Part shown: in pieces, positions 22,374 to 34,336 of the stretch
How positions within the stretch are numbered: position 1 is the stretch's first letter
Layout of the letters: every line of letters begins with the position of its first letter
From: Ephydatia muelleri
Lineage: Eukaryota > Porifera > Demospongiae > Spongillida > Spongillidae
NCBI GenBank assembly: GCA_013339895.1
Contig: JABACO010000037.1
Coordinates: 186,001 to 250,000, forward strand
Direction: 5' to 3'
Length of the DNA stretch: 64,000 bases
Notes under the pieces: generated by a model
What the model was told of the DNA's origin: nothing
What the model saw: the letters and a program-made list of their open reading frames with translations, nothing else
The model's database searches: none
Position numbers and translations under genes: made by a program

Positions 22374-22477
22374 CTTACGTTCTTAAAGTATACGCAAAAC
22401 TGAGGTGCTACTTTAACTTTGAACATAATCGCGCATGCTCGATCAGTTTATTGTGCACGTGTTCTGTCACGCCGTAA

Positions 22478-22590
22478 ATGGTCCGGACTATAACCGGTCC
22501 GGCCAGACCATCAATGTTGCTACACGGTCCCCCCCGGACCATCCATGGTCACCACCCATGGTCCCCCTCTGCAACATATGGTCCCCCTTT
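22478..22590. repeat. clustered GGTCC/GGACC boxes
   Basis: Repeated words TGGTCCGGAC, ACCGGTCCGGCCAG, CGGTCCCCCCCGGACCAT, CCATGGTC and ATATGGTCCCCC crowd about 110 bases just upstream of the EnSpm coding start. CACTA elements carry subterminal repeats bound by their transposase, so this may be the 5' end of that element; the matching other end was not found. Confidence 0.4.
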
Positions 22591-24123
22591 TGTATTCACC
22601 AAGGTGTCTTCTCAATGCCCTCTCTCCTGCAAGAGAAAAAGCCTGCAAGTATAAGATCTGCATATCTCTACCACACATGCACACATGCACATGGCTCTAT
22701 GCATGTATGTAGCTGCATGCCTACAATTTTGTCTTTCTCCCCTCTCCCCCCTCGCACAGTGTGCCCTGATGCATGCCTATTGCCGGGCTTGGCCTAATAC
22801 ATGATACCATGCCTTCCCATATCCGAACGCCCTTCTCCAAAAGCCTTGTCAATGTGTGGGGGCGTCTGTGTACGTTTGTGCGTATGCATGTAAATGTATG
22901 CGTGTTGTATGTGCGTGTCACAAAGGGCGGATTGAAAGCTTGCGTTTGTCTACATGTGAGTGTATGTATATGCGTGTATAACTGTATGCGTGCATGTGTA
23001 TTTGTGTCACATACAATAATGGTGGATTGAAAGTTGGATAGTATGCATTACAAGCCTTCTTATAGGCATATACATGCATAACCGCTAGCGTAATCAGTAC
23101 ACACAAAGAATGTAATAGTAACTGACCTTGTATATGAAAAAAAAACGTGTTCTCTCTTAGTTATAAATATCTTGCAGAAATTATAAATTGAGCTGTTATT
23201 GTTATTTGCGTCAAATTATGTAATTAACGTGAACGTGGTGCTTATTAATTTTTCCAAATGGGGCCGGGGAACAAGCGAGGGTGTTACAAGTGTAACGCTA
23301 TATATGGCATTGGCCGCCATTTTTATAGTAATCATTAAATCATGAGTACCAATGACCATTATAATATAAATTCTCCAGGAGCCGATAGGTTTAAGGTAAA
23401 AAATGTTTTCACCATAGTAAAACACATTAGTGTACAGTGGACTAGAATTTGTTGCCGCATGTGATAAATCCAACACGAATCAAGATTTGTAGCTGGTGGA
23501 ATACTGTAATTAGGTCAGCATTTTATGTACTTGTCTACGGAAAGCACTATCTTACCTACAGAACCAAAACTTTGAATGTTAAGAGAGTATTTTTTTTTAG
23601 AATCTAATGACAGAGGATACTGAGCAAGTGAAGTACAGGTGTCATCTGGGACTAGTTAGTAATTATCAAGTATAGATTTTTGACTGTACATTATTAATAG
23701 CCCGTATTTTGAACATTTTAGAAAAACGGATCACGGATAATTCACAAAAAAAATTTTTTTGCCTTTCTAAATATGCACAATAGAAATCATGCGATGGAAT
23801 CTCAGAAACGTAACTTTTACAACTTTGGTGACCGCTCATTTCTCCATACGAAGAGGTGTGCTTATGGTAATTATTTAGACTGACTCAGAAGTGGGTAAAA
23901 ACAGGGAGTTTATATATAAGCTTCACCCGTTTGGAAGGTAGAGCGATTTCAACTGCATTTTATATCAGTTATAAATATACGGGATCGTTTGGCATGAAGA
24001 TTTTAATATGTTGGTATTCTAGAAGTCTTAACCGTCCTCTAATCGTTACATTTGTATTGCATGTACTAGATACTTTATGTATGCGCTAGTCTATTCGTGG
24101 AACGATCCCCGCATTTGGAACAG
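22591..24123. other. no recognisable gene
   Basis: A GT-rich stretch near 22850-23030 contains two degenerate copies of a unit ending GTGTCACA...GGATTGAAAG. The rest is AT-rich with no motif I recognise. Confidence 0.4.
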
Positions 24124-24165
24124 TGTGGCGGATCCAGGAATGTATGAAAGGGGGTGGGAGTGGGG
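24124..24165. repeat. solitary hAT-like end
   Basis: CAGTGTGGCGGATCCAGG and a following G-rich stretch resemble the left tip of the hAT element at 17157. No partner end was found nearby, so it may be a solo or truncated copy. Confidence 0.4.
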
Positions 24166-24584
24166 TAATATGAACATTACATATGCATTCTAAGTCTTAG
24201 CTCCAATATACGTTGCATATTTTCCAAGTTGCATAATAAACTTTGTACTGAATTTGAATATTAAATGCATAAAACCACTTGCGTGCATTGTGCTTTATCT
24301 ACAATAATAAAGCATCAAATGGTTGGAAGTACATAAAACAAAATGAAGCATTGAGAATCATGGAACAGTGAGTTCGTCCGTAAACAATGAAGCATGAACA
24401 TTCTTCTTGGATATGCTTGGATAAACACTTCACAGACCTCGTATTCGTTCCCTGTAGTGTATATACGAATTAAATCACTGAGACTGACGTTTACTCTGGC
24501 ATGATGTACCTTGTGCATGTCTTGATTCTCTTCATCGAAGAGAACTGAGGAGCGTAAGGCCTCAGCACTTGAGATTGGAAGTGT

Positions 24585-25463
24585 TGTTACGGGCCCATGA
24601 CACGATTTAAATTGAGTCGACCCGATTTAAAGCAGGTCGTGAATCAAAATCCGGTCGACCGGATTTTCATCATACACTGTAAGTCACGAAATGGCTTTTG
24701 GTGCTGAGGTTAATCGTGCAACTGAGTCGGCTGAATATCACCGCACATTCCTGATAGCACTCATAACGGTACGAGGTGAACTTGCGGCGTGTACTACTGA
24801 TTCTGCCTTTGCGAGAGCTGTAAAACCTTCTGTAGATCTATACAAGAATCTACGGTAAAACAATCTCTTCAAAATCGTGCATTGTACAACACAAAAATGC
24901 GACAGTTTATCAAGATAAATAATACCGAGCTAATGAAACTGACGTGCCTTGATGCGTCCCTGTTCCTGCCAAGGAGCTGGTGCAGTATCTAACCTTTTAA
25001 GCTAATTTTTGTACTATGGCACCAGACTGATACAAATATATTTTCATAACTATGATCTGATAAGGATGGACTAGTGCACCTGCCACTGTAGACCTTTTTC
25101 ATGTGTCATGTGACCACTCCGTAATCTACCATACGTAATTGCCACACAATATAAATTAATACACATCCGCCATGCTGGTGCTTACGAAAATATTCGAAGT
25201 AAATCACGTAATGAAAAAGGTCTATAGCAGACCAATATAATGTTATCCACCGTTCTGATATAGAGGTGCCCCTAAACACCAAGCTAGAGTGTACTAACTC
25301 ATCAAAATCGTCAGACTACTCTATCCTCGAAAACTACATAGCGGGTCACACACACGTTCCGATTCAAATCAGGTCATGAAAAGTGAGCTACCAAATAGCG
25401 GGTCAACCGCGGCTTTAAAATACGGTCAACCGGTTTTGAATCGCGGGTCACGGGGCCGTAACA
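24585..25463 (+). mobile_element. non-autonomous DNA element with TGTTACGGGCCC ends
   Basis: The left end TGTTACGGGCCCATGACACG and right end CGCGGGTCACGGGGCCGTAA plus CA are inverted repeats, and both ends carry further inner repeats of the GGTCGACC / CGGGTCAACC type. A 55-codon frame at 24691-24858 (MAFGAEVNRATESAEYHRTF...) ends at ctacggtaaaac, which is also a plausible splice donor; it could be a first exon of a lost transposase. No known domain. Confidence 0.6.
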
Positions 25464-25855
25464 TATACATTTATATTGATGGTATTAGGAAACGAGTCAG
25501 GCACATAGTGCTTGCAGAAGAGTTATTTAGAATATCTTTCTTTCCCTTTTTTGTTTTTCCACACTCCTTCCCATCGTCTAACTTACCGCAATCCAAGTAG
25601 CCCAACTGAGAGTATGGCATCTAAAGTCTATTGGTCTATTGGGGTATTCATTAATCCGCGTGTTACGTAATAGACACAAAGGGATGACGAAATAAATAAA
25701 CACTCTCGCGTCATGCATACGTGTATGACATATTCTCGGCAAACCGGATTTACTACATGGATACATGTACGTGTACATGTAGTCCGGCTGTTGATCCTGA
25801 ATGTGTACAAAATAAAAGTGGTCAACATTATTTTTTGCACACAGAACAGAGTAGA

Positions 25856-26770
25856 ATGAGTGCAGAAAATATCCCATCAAAGAGCGACAGGCTTACTATC
25901 GCTCAAAGCGGCCACACCAAAGAAGTGTCCATTGGGCAGCGCATCTTGAAGGAACTTCTCTCGTTAATCTTGAATATAGCGGATGTGGACCTGGAAGAGG
26001 TGGACGGCGCCGAGTTTACTATCTCTCAAAGCGACACCGATGAAGTTCCTGATGATGTCGGGCAGCGCATCGAGGGACTTCTCTCGCTGAGCGTAGAGCA
26101 GGTTGACACCGTTTTGAGTTTGATCAGCATTGCTGAGAACGGCAACGTCGAGTGGTGGAAAATTACTTTTACATCGAATATCTGAACGACGGCAGAGGGT
26201 ACACCGTCACGCTGTACGGCGCCACTTCCGCAACGGGCGACCCTCGCGGACATCTTCGAGAAGCTTCGTAAACGGAACAGCACGCACACTCTGTTGCGGT
26301 TTTACGACACGCTGCATGATGAGAGCATGGCGATGACGTGAGCAAACTGCGAGATTTGCCCGGGGCTATCAAGAGCTGAGAGATGACGACAAGGATTGGC
26401 GGGGCGCAGTGTGGGACGTGTACGTAGATTTGTACTGGAACTTCGTCGCTGAATTCTGCGACCTTCAACCGTCCTGGTCCCGTCATCACGACTCCCTAGT
26501 CAAGGATTCATCGTGGATGCGGCCATCAATCACGGTCCAGATCTGGGAGCGTTCCAAGGTGATTTTCAATAAAATGAAAAGCTGAAGACAATTGCGACGA
26601 AAAGGAGTGGTTCAAGGATTTTGCCCCATGCGCGCCACGACACCTTGAAAGGGCTTTGAACATCTCGACACCTCCAGCACGGCGATAGGCACGATGTGGT
26701 TGACCTGGCCGAGCAGGTAATTGGGAGCTGCAAAGGCCCATCGAACCTGCGATGGGTACGGGTCCGTTAA
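25856..26770 (+). pseudogene. GH46-type chitosanase relic
   Basis: GH46 chitosanases hydrolyse chitosan. From ATG 25856 the frame gives an N-terminal region with two similar segments (IAQSGHTKEVSIGQRI and ISQSDTDEVPDDVGQRI), then VLSLISIAENGNVEWW. One base out of frame it continues YFYIEYLNDGRGYTVTLYGA and TSATGDPR. The family's catalytic Glu (in AEN) and Asp (in DGRGYT) are both recognisable. Further shifted pieces give ADIFEKLRKRNSTHTLLRFY, VWDVYVDLYWNFVAEF, FIVDAAINHGPDLGAF (family DAxxxHG block) and a C-terminal GDRHDVVDLAEQVIGSC...LRW to a stop at 26768. At least four or five frame shifts are needed, so it is a pseudogene unless the assembly has indels. Base composition is clearly GC-richer than both flanks, suggesting a foreign or different origin. 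Confidence 0.7.
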
Positions 26771-27039
26771 GGCAGCTCATGAACTAGTGGGCTATAAAAA
26801 AAAACTTTCTGCTGATCTGATTAGCATTATCTTGACGCATGCGCTTCTGATTTGCTTTGCATATACATGCGTATATCATGTATACGTCACAACGGCGGGG
26901 AAAATAACGAGCGAAAGCCAGCTGCTAGGCAACCAAACGGAGTTTGGGTCATACGGTCTATTTATATATACTATCACCTATGCATTCATACATCTGTATT
27001 TATGCGTATATACAGCTTATACTGCTCATTACCCGTAGC

Positions 27040-27066
27040 CTCTATTGCCCGTCTGGGTACGAGACT
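27040..27066. repeat. solitary CTGGGTACGAGACTAG end
   Basis: CGTCTGGGTACGAGACTAG matches the tips of the MITE-like elements near 13.2-13.7 kb. A weaker match lies at 8079 (CCTGGGTACGAGACAG). No paired end was found for either. Confidence 0.5.
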
Positions 27067-27098
27067 AGTTATGTACTAGTACGCCACCATAAATGGGG

Positions 27099-27162
<64 letters not shown>

Positions 27163-27172
27163 AGAGAGAGGT
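27099..27172. repeat. (GA)n microsatellite
   Basis: About 35 GA units with one AAG interruption. The Glu/Arg open frames over it are artefacts. Confidence 0.95.
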
Positions 27173-28168
27173 GACAGTAATTTGTTGTGTTTTCATATGG
27201 GAGGAGATAATTTATAATTACTCTCAATATTTAAACACCTTGACTGTAGTTAGAATAAATGGGATATTATTAACGTGTAGCTTTTCGCACTTTTGGTGAC
27301 GACAGTGTTAGTCATGTGCATTTATAGACCATGGTCTGATACGAGCTTGTTGAGAAGTGATGAATTGATGCTCTAATATGGCTGTCTGCTTCACAGGTTG
27401 CTCATTGTTATGCCAGTCAGAGAGCAAATAGTTGTTCTTGCATAGAACCAGAATTCATCCTGGCCGGTTGAAGTCACCCTGGTACCACTTGGGAGTGGAC
27501 TTTATATAGGTCCTATTGTGTAGCTCATGTATCTACATGTTTGTCGTACAGTTTAAATAGTGCACACATCCGACTGCTTGCACTGATGGATCCTTCTGTT
27601 ATTCTCCTGTTAAGACGATCACGTCATGGTCCACGTCCACAGCCACCTATGAACTTGGTCACAGTTGTGGCTAAGGTCTCACCACTTCAGTGAAAACATC
27701 AGTAAACTTGAGAAACATTATCAACGACATGCATATGTATAGCAACATATTAATTGTGTCAGTTTTGTGATTAAAACTATTTTTACAGTAATTATGTCAT
27801 TGGGTACGTCACAAATACAACGGAGCGTGTTTCCGAGTAACTACATTGTGTACCGGGGTTGTTTTCGCTCGTAAATGAGGAAATGTCGCATAACAACGAG
27901 CAAGACAACCGACATTGCAGTACACAAATAACCAAGCACAACAAACAATAATATCATTTTTGCCGTATAAATGATTACATAAAACAACATAAACAACGTG
28001 ACCAATTCGATGGTCAAACCAAAGCACTGTGTAAGGTTGTCCCTGGGTAGATTTCTCATGTAAACTGTCTTCTTCTTTGTTGAAAACTCGAGACTTGTGA
28101 TAGGTGAGGTAATATATGCAAGGCATGTATTTGGCTTCATAAGTACGTTAGTGTTGGAGGAAGCTGAG
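27173..28168. other. no recognisable gene
   Basis: AT-rich sequence up to the LTR element's target duplication; no motif recognised on either strand. Confidence 0.4.
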
Positions 28169-28173
28169 GTCAC

Positions 28174-28362
28174 TGTAACAGAGTCAACTTGATTATAGTT
28201 GCACAACAACAGTGAACAACAACTCACTTCAACACACAGTAACTCAACTATATGCACCCATCGCGCGTGCATCTATTTAACACCTTTACAAGCATGCACT
28301 AGATTACTATGTGTCCGTATACTGTCATGCTACACAATGTGTCCGTATACTGTCATGCTACA
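28174..28362 (-). repeat. 3' LTR of the gypsy element
   Basis: 189 bp, TGTAACAG...GCTACA as read on the plus strand, with an internal 27-bp direct repeat (TGTGTCCGTATACTGTCATG type). It differs from the other LTR by about one base. Confidence 0.92.
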
Positions 28363-31300
28363 CAGCGTCCCTTTTATGAGAATACGTCCCGTATTCTAGT
28401 ATAATCTGGTGCAACGTCTTTGAGCGGTGGTGGGGTAACGGGTAGCAGTTCCAGGTTGTGGGACAATAATGTGAGGATCATCATCATCTTGTCTGACCTT
28501 CTTCTGGTTCTGGATCTTCATTCAGTACAGCATTAGGTTGAGGATGTTCTGGAACATGTGTAGGTTGGTCAGTTCCATGTGTGTGCCAGGAGGATCTTTG
28601 CCTGCTGTTGACCCACATGTAGGAGAATTATCTTTTTTCGTCTGTTTAATATTTGTTCGAATATACGGGCCTGCAGTCTCTTCAGACGGTCAAAGTGTAC
28701 TATTGAGGTCTTCCATCGACTGTGTTCTGGAATGTGGTATGTGGCTTCAGACACTCTCTCCACAATCTTAAAAGGACCAGTCCAGGGGCTATGAAACTTC
28801 CGTGATCCACCCTTAGGAACGCTGGATTGAATAACAGAACAAAATCACCAGGTTTGTGTGGATCACCATGGACTTTTTGTTATAAAATTCTTCTGTCTCT
28901 GCAGCTTTGCCCCCATTGTATCACGAACAGCAGCATAAGCTTCTACAACGCTTCACTCAGCTTGGTCACATACCTGGAACAGTTTTAGTAACAGAGTTTC
29001 CACATTCAGTTCCGTACATGAGATCAATAGGAAGTCTGGCCTGGTCTACCAACATCAGGAAGAAGGGTGAATAGCCTGTTTGTCGCCTGGACACTCGTGT
29101 TGTAGGCAAAGCAAACTTTCCTAATGTGGTCCTCCCATTCAAAAGGGTGACTTCTTCCACAGGTTAGTAAGCATACTCAGCAAGGTTCGATTAAATCGTT
29201 CTACAAAGTCCATCTGACTGTGGGGTGATATGCTGTGGTTCTAGTTTTTTCAATATGAAGCAGGTTACAGATCTCCTTAATCACTGCTGATTCAAACTGG
29301 CGACCTTGGTCCGAGTGCAACTGTTCTGGTACCGAGAAGCGGCAGAATATCTCATCCACTAGCTTTTGCGCAACTGTGACTGCCTCCTGGTTTTGGATGG
29401 GTATGCTTCCATCCAGCGAGTGAAGTAGTCACCTACTACCAGAATGTAGGAGTTTCCATTTCCGCTCTCTGGGAGTGGACCAAGGATGTCAACTGCCACA
29501 AGCTGCATTGGCTGGCCAACCAGGATAGATTGAAGACTGGCTCTCTGCTTAGGCGCTGGTGTTTTCCTGGAGATGCATGCTGCACAAGTATTGCAGAAAC
29601 CATTTTGCACATCGTTCCAGTGTCCCAGGCCAGTAGAAACGCTCTTCAACTTCATTAAGGGCTTCTCTTGACCCAGGTGTCCGCCAGTCACGCCTTCATG
29701 AAGCTCTGCCAAAACTATCTTTCTTTGAGACATTGGTAACAACTATCTGAAGACAAGGTCTCACTTCCTTAGTTCCAACGAAATTGCGATGTAGGACTCC
29801 ATCCTTTAACTTTCATCAGCTGATCCCATTGGTTGAAATAGACGAACGAGTCCCAATTGAAAATTGTTTCAACTCATCTTTTTGGGTAACAGGTCACTTT
29901 CTACAGCCTTCAACACCGGTCCCACAACATCATCCTGTAGTTGTTCTTCTCTCATTACCTTTCTCTTCTCTACTACTTACTGGGCTATCGATGCTTACAA
30001 ACTGGATGTTGTTACTTTGAGGACTATCACCCCTCCGAAAGTCTTGAAAAGGGCATCTGCGTTGTTGTGATTTCTTCCCTTCCGGTGGATAACTTCAAAG
30101 TCGTATTCCTGTAACTGCTCCAGCCATCTTGCAAGCTGTCCCTCAGGTTCTTTAAAGTTTGAATCCATTGAAGAGAGCTATGATCTGTCCGGACGGTGAA
30201 GCGTCTACCCAACAGGTAAGGTCTAAATAGTCGGGTGAATGTTACAACAGCCAGCAACTCTCTGCGTGTAACGCTGTAATTTCGCTCAGCTTTGCTTAGC
30301 AGACGACTGCCATATGCCACCACCTGTTCTTGTCCAAGGGAAGAGATTTGTGAGAGTACAGCACCAATCCCCAGATCACTGGTATCTGTATCCAATACGA
30401 ATGGCAATGTATAATCCGGAAAGGCCAGTAATGGTGCCCTTGTCAGTCGACTACGAAGGTTTTCAAATGCCTCTTGACACTCCGCAGTCCAACTGAAGTT
30501 TACAGCATGTTCCGTTAGGCGATGTAGTGGCTTAGCCACTTCAGCAAATCCCTGAATGAACCTTCTGTAATAATTGGCAAAGCCAAGAACTGTTAAACTT
30601 GCTGAGCAGATTGAGGTACAGGCCAGGATGCCACTTTTCCCACTTTGTCAGGATCTACTTGCAATCCATCAACTCCTACCAGGTGACCAAGATATTTAAC
30701 ATTCCTCTGCAAAAAAACAACACTTGTCTGCTCGTAACTTAAGCCCCCCCTTGTCGAATACGGTCAAACAGCTCTGATATTATCCAAGTGTTCCCCAAAT
30801 GTTGTACCTAACAAGATTACATCATCCAGATATACAAGGCATTTGGACCACTGCAGACCTGCCAACACCAGGTCCATCAACCGTTGGAATGTGGCCGGAG
30901 CATTGCACAGACCAAAGGGCATGACCTTAAATTCGAACAAGCCTTGTGGGGTGCAGAATGCAGTTTTATGTCGGTCTTCTGGTGACATCTCTACTTGCCA
31001 GTATCCTGACAGCAAGTCAAGGGTGCTGAACCACTTGGAACCACATAGAGTGTCGAGAGTGTCATCAATGCGCGGTAACGGATAGGCATCTTTCGTAGTG
31101 ACTGCATTAAGTTTCCTGTAGTCGATGCAAAACCGCACACTCCCATCTTTCTTCTGCACCAGCACAATTGGTGATGCCCATGGACTACTGGATGATGAAT
31201 GATGTCATTCTGCATTTCATGTAGAAGTTTATTCACTTGCTCCTTTCGATGTGGTGGTAAACGACGGACTGGTTGGCTAATGGGGTTTGAATCCCCAGTC

Positions 31301-33103
31301 TTGATGCAGTGTTTCAAGGCACCAGTTCGACCCAAATCAGTGCTGCTTGAGGCGAATATGTCACCATACTCCAGAAGAAGATTGGAAAACTGTACTTGTT
31401 CTTCTTTAGAGACATGTGCTCCAATTGTTTCCGCCAGAGAGAGAAGCATCTGCCTTTTCTTTGGATCAAGTTTAGTCACAGTGTTGGCCTTTTGCACATT
31501 GTCCACAGGAACATCGTTGCTGCGTAGCTCCTCTATTTCCCCAATTGTCATGCCCTTGTACATTGTAACAGGTACATCCCTGGGGTTGAGGAGGCAAACC
31601 GGAACTTTGCTGTCCTGAGGATGCACAATGGCCCTTGCTACACGTACTGCAACATTATTCTTGGTGGTCTGCTCATCTACAAGCCATGTCCCTCGTACAT
31701 CTGCAGAAGTTGTTGCAAAAGTAAGTACTTCGCTTCGTGGTGGGATGACTATGGTGTCATCGAGACAAACGTGCACTGGTAGCGCTGGCTCTGTTGATTT
31801 GCTCCGTGTCGCTTTTTTGGAGTTGAATGTGTAAGCCACTGTCGCCCAAGGTGAGTACTCCATTTGCTGCATCAATGATACACTCATATTTTTCTAGAAA
31901 GTCAAGACCTAAGATACCTTCACTTGTTAACGACTCCACAATCACTGTATCTACTGCAAACATTTTACCCCCCAAGTCCAAGTTGCATCGCTCTGACCAT
32001 TCCAACAACATTTAGTGTGCCTCCGTTGGCACCTACCAGTTTGCAGCCATACCAGGGAAGCAGTTTTCCATTTAGTCTCCTTTCCAAACGTCCCGTCGAA
32101 GTAGTGTAATCCCAGCCCCAGTGTCCACGATTAGCGAAGCTGTCCCCTGTCCTAGCTGCCCCGTGACTGTGAAAGTGTGTGAAAGAGTAGAAATACCGAT
32201 TAGTTGAGCCTTGTTTTCATTTCCCTCGGGGCGTTGGCTCACTGCGCGGAGGGTTTGGAGTTTTCCTGATGCCTTTGCTTCTTGTAACACTCCCGACTCA
32301 CATGCCCCCCGTCGACCACAGTTCCAGCAAGTTACGGAGCGAGGACTTTGCTGCCCATCAGATGCCTTTTCATCACGCTCCCGCTCGGGTCTTCGAAGTT
32401 CGTGTTCAATTTTGTCCAGACGCTGTAGCAACTGATGGACCAAACCGTCTTGCAACTGCGACGACGAACGCGAAGCCACTGTACCGATCTCGGCCTCTTC
32501 CACTTCAGGATGTGTTTTGCTGTCCATAAGAGGTACGCCCACAGCGCCGGACTCAATCTTCGGCAGTCCAATTTGATACGATTCTATTTCCAGAGTCGCG
32601 CTTACTGCCCTCATCCAAGGACTTAGGTGTTCTTTGCTTCACACTGAAAGAAGTCATCGGCTGATCCAAATGTCTTAGGTAGTGTGAAAGAGCAATCTGA
32701 GCCTTTGCTTCTTCCTGGAGAGCCGGGTACGCCTTCTCTACTAACGATCGCAAGTCTTCCGCGAAATCCGCCCAGCCTTCGGTCTTTTTCTTCCGTCGAT
32801 TTTCAAACTCTGCTAGATATCGTGCGGTCTGACTAGCGGGTTCGAAACGCTCCTTAAGTGCCTTTTTCGTATCACCGTAGTTGGCCCTTGTTATGTCGGA
32901 CAACTGCTGATACGCAATTTGCGCACGCCCGGTCAAGCGCACCTTCAGCCAGAGTACCCCTTTTCGCATCTTCCCACTCATTTACCTCGGCTACGTTCTC
33001 GAAGTGGTAGATCCACTGAGACCAGTTCCCTTCTCCAGAGAAACTATCGGGTAACACTAAAGGACGCGATGCCATTTGAGATGATCCTGCCGACTACGCC
33101 ACT

Positions 33104-33293
33104 TGTAACAGAGTCAACTTGATTATAGTTGCACAACAACAGTGAACAACAACTCACTTCAACACACAGTAACTCAACATATATGCACCCATCGCGCGTG
33201 CATCTATTTAACACCTTTACAAGCATGCACTAGATTACTATGTGTCCGTATACTGTCATGCTACACAATGTGTCCGTATACTGTCATGCTACA
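33104..33293 (-). repeat. 5' LTR of the gypsy element
   Basis: 190 bp, matching the LTR at 28174 almost base for base and followed by the GTCAC target duplication. Confidence 0.92.
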
Positions 33294-33298
33294 GTCAC

Positions 33299-34336
33299 GT
33301 TCTGTAGTACAAACTTGGGGTAACTAGCTAGTCAAGAATAACCAAGTGACAAAAGTACAGTAAAAACTGCTGCCTTTGTATAGGACTTGTGTAAAGTGTC
33401 ATGCACAACTGTATGGTCTAGTATGAGATATGGATGGGCAGCGGGTTAGAGGGAGAAGCCGTTTTATCTGGGCTTCTTTGAGCTGACCAGAACGCGTTAA
33501 TTGAACTTGAAGTGATGTCAAAGACAGGAGATGGTTCCACCTACAAAAGGCAAATGTAAATGAATGCTGCCTGCAACACAACTTCTTAGAATATGCCTGC
33601 ATGGTTCCATGAGCATGTTTGGACTGAAGTGCTTGTTTCTGATGCAATTTTCAGCCTAATGTAGGGTTAAACCTTGAAAGTGAAGTATATGTATGCATAC
33701 CAGCCACATGTGTCCATGGGAGCAACTTCACCAAGACTGTAATGTAGGATCTAGATTTGTGTGCCAAGCTCTACACATAAATAAATACTTGCCATACTGG
33801 TACAATAGTCTGGTAATAATGGAGCATGTTTTCTTGTTCACTTCAACTATGCAGGCCTCATGTGGCTTATCTTATGCAATAGTTGCAGCCCTAGGCATTT
33901 AAAAATCCTTCTGTTTTCTTTGGTGAACTCTCCAGAGTTGTCTAACAAATACGTTTGAGGAAATTCCTTGAGGCCAGTGGGATGCATAATTGATCCATGG
34001 CGGATTTAACACCATGGGCTTGTGCACATGCATACACCAGGGATAATTAATTAATTACATGGATTGGGATAAAAAATAATGAATAAAATTGATATACTAG
34101 ATGTAGATTTGTATTGAACAATAAGGTAACAAGGGATTACGGAAATCTTGCAGTTATTTATTTACAGGCCCACATCTACATGTACATTAGCAAGTTCAAG
34201 AAACTATAATCAATACATTACTACAAGTATTTGCTACATGTAGGTCTGTAATTAATTGCTGCATAATTTCCGTAATCCCTTATTTTACTCGTATGGTGAA
34301 TTCAAATCTCACACTTTCATCAATTTAATTTTTACA
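33299..34336. other. no recognisable gene
   Basis: AT-rich; no motif found on either strand. Confidence 0.4.

Larger units (their letters stand above)
28174..33293 (-). mobile_element. Ty3/gypsy LTR retrotransposon, minus strand
   Basis: A fossil element bounded by two LTRs and flanked by a 5-bp target duplication, GTCAC (28169-28173 and 33294-33298). Parts read from high to low coordinates on the minus strand: gag (about 32.1-33.1 kb, with a CCHC-type knuckle region), aspartic protease (about 31.8-32.1 kb), reverse transcriptase (about 30.7-31.3 kb, with FCIDYRKLN and YLDDV), RNase H (about 30.0-30.5 kb) and integrase (about 28.9-29.7 kb, with a zinc-finger region and VAVDILGPLP). A TGG-starting primer-binding-type sequence lies two bases inside the 5' LTR. 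The LTRs are almost identical, so insertion was recent, yet the coding part is broken at roughly half a dozen places. Confidence 0.9.

Noticed and set aside
27841-28272. Minus-strand 143-codon frame
   Set aside because: It straddles the LTR boundary of the gypsy element and shows no conserved motif.
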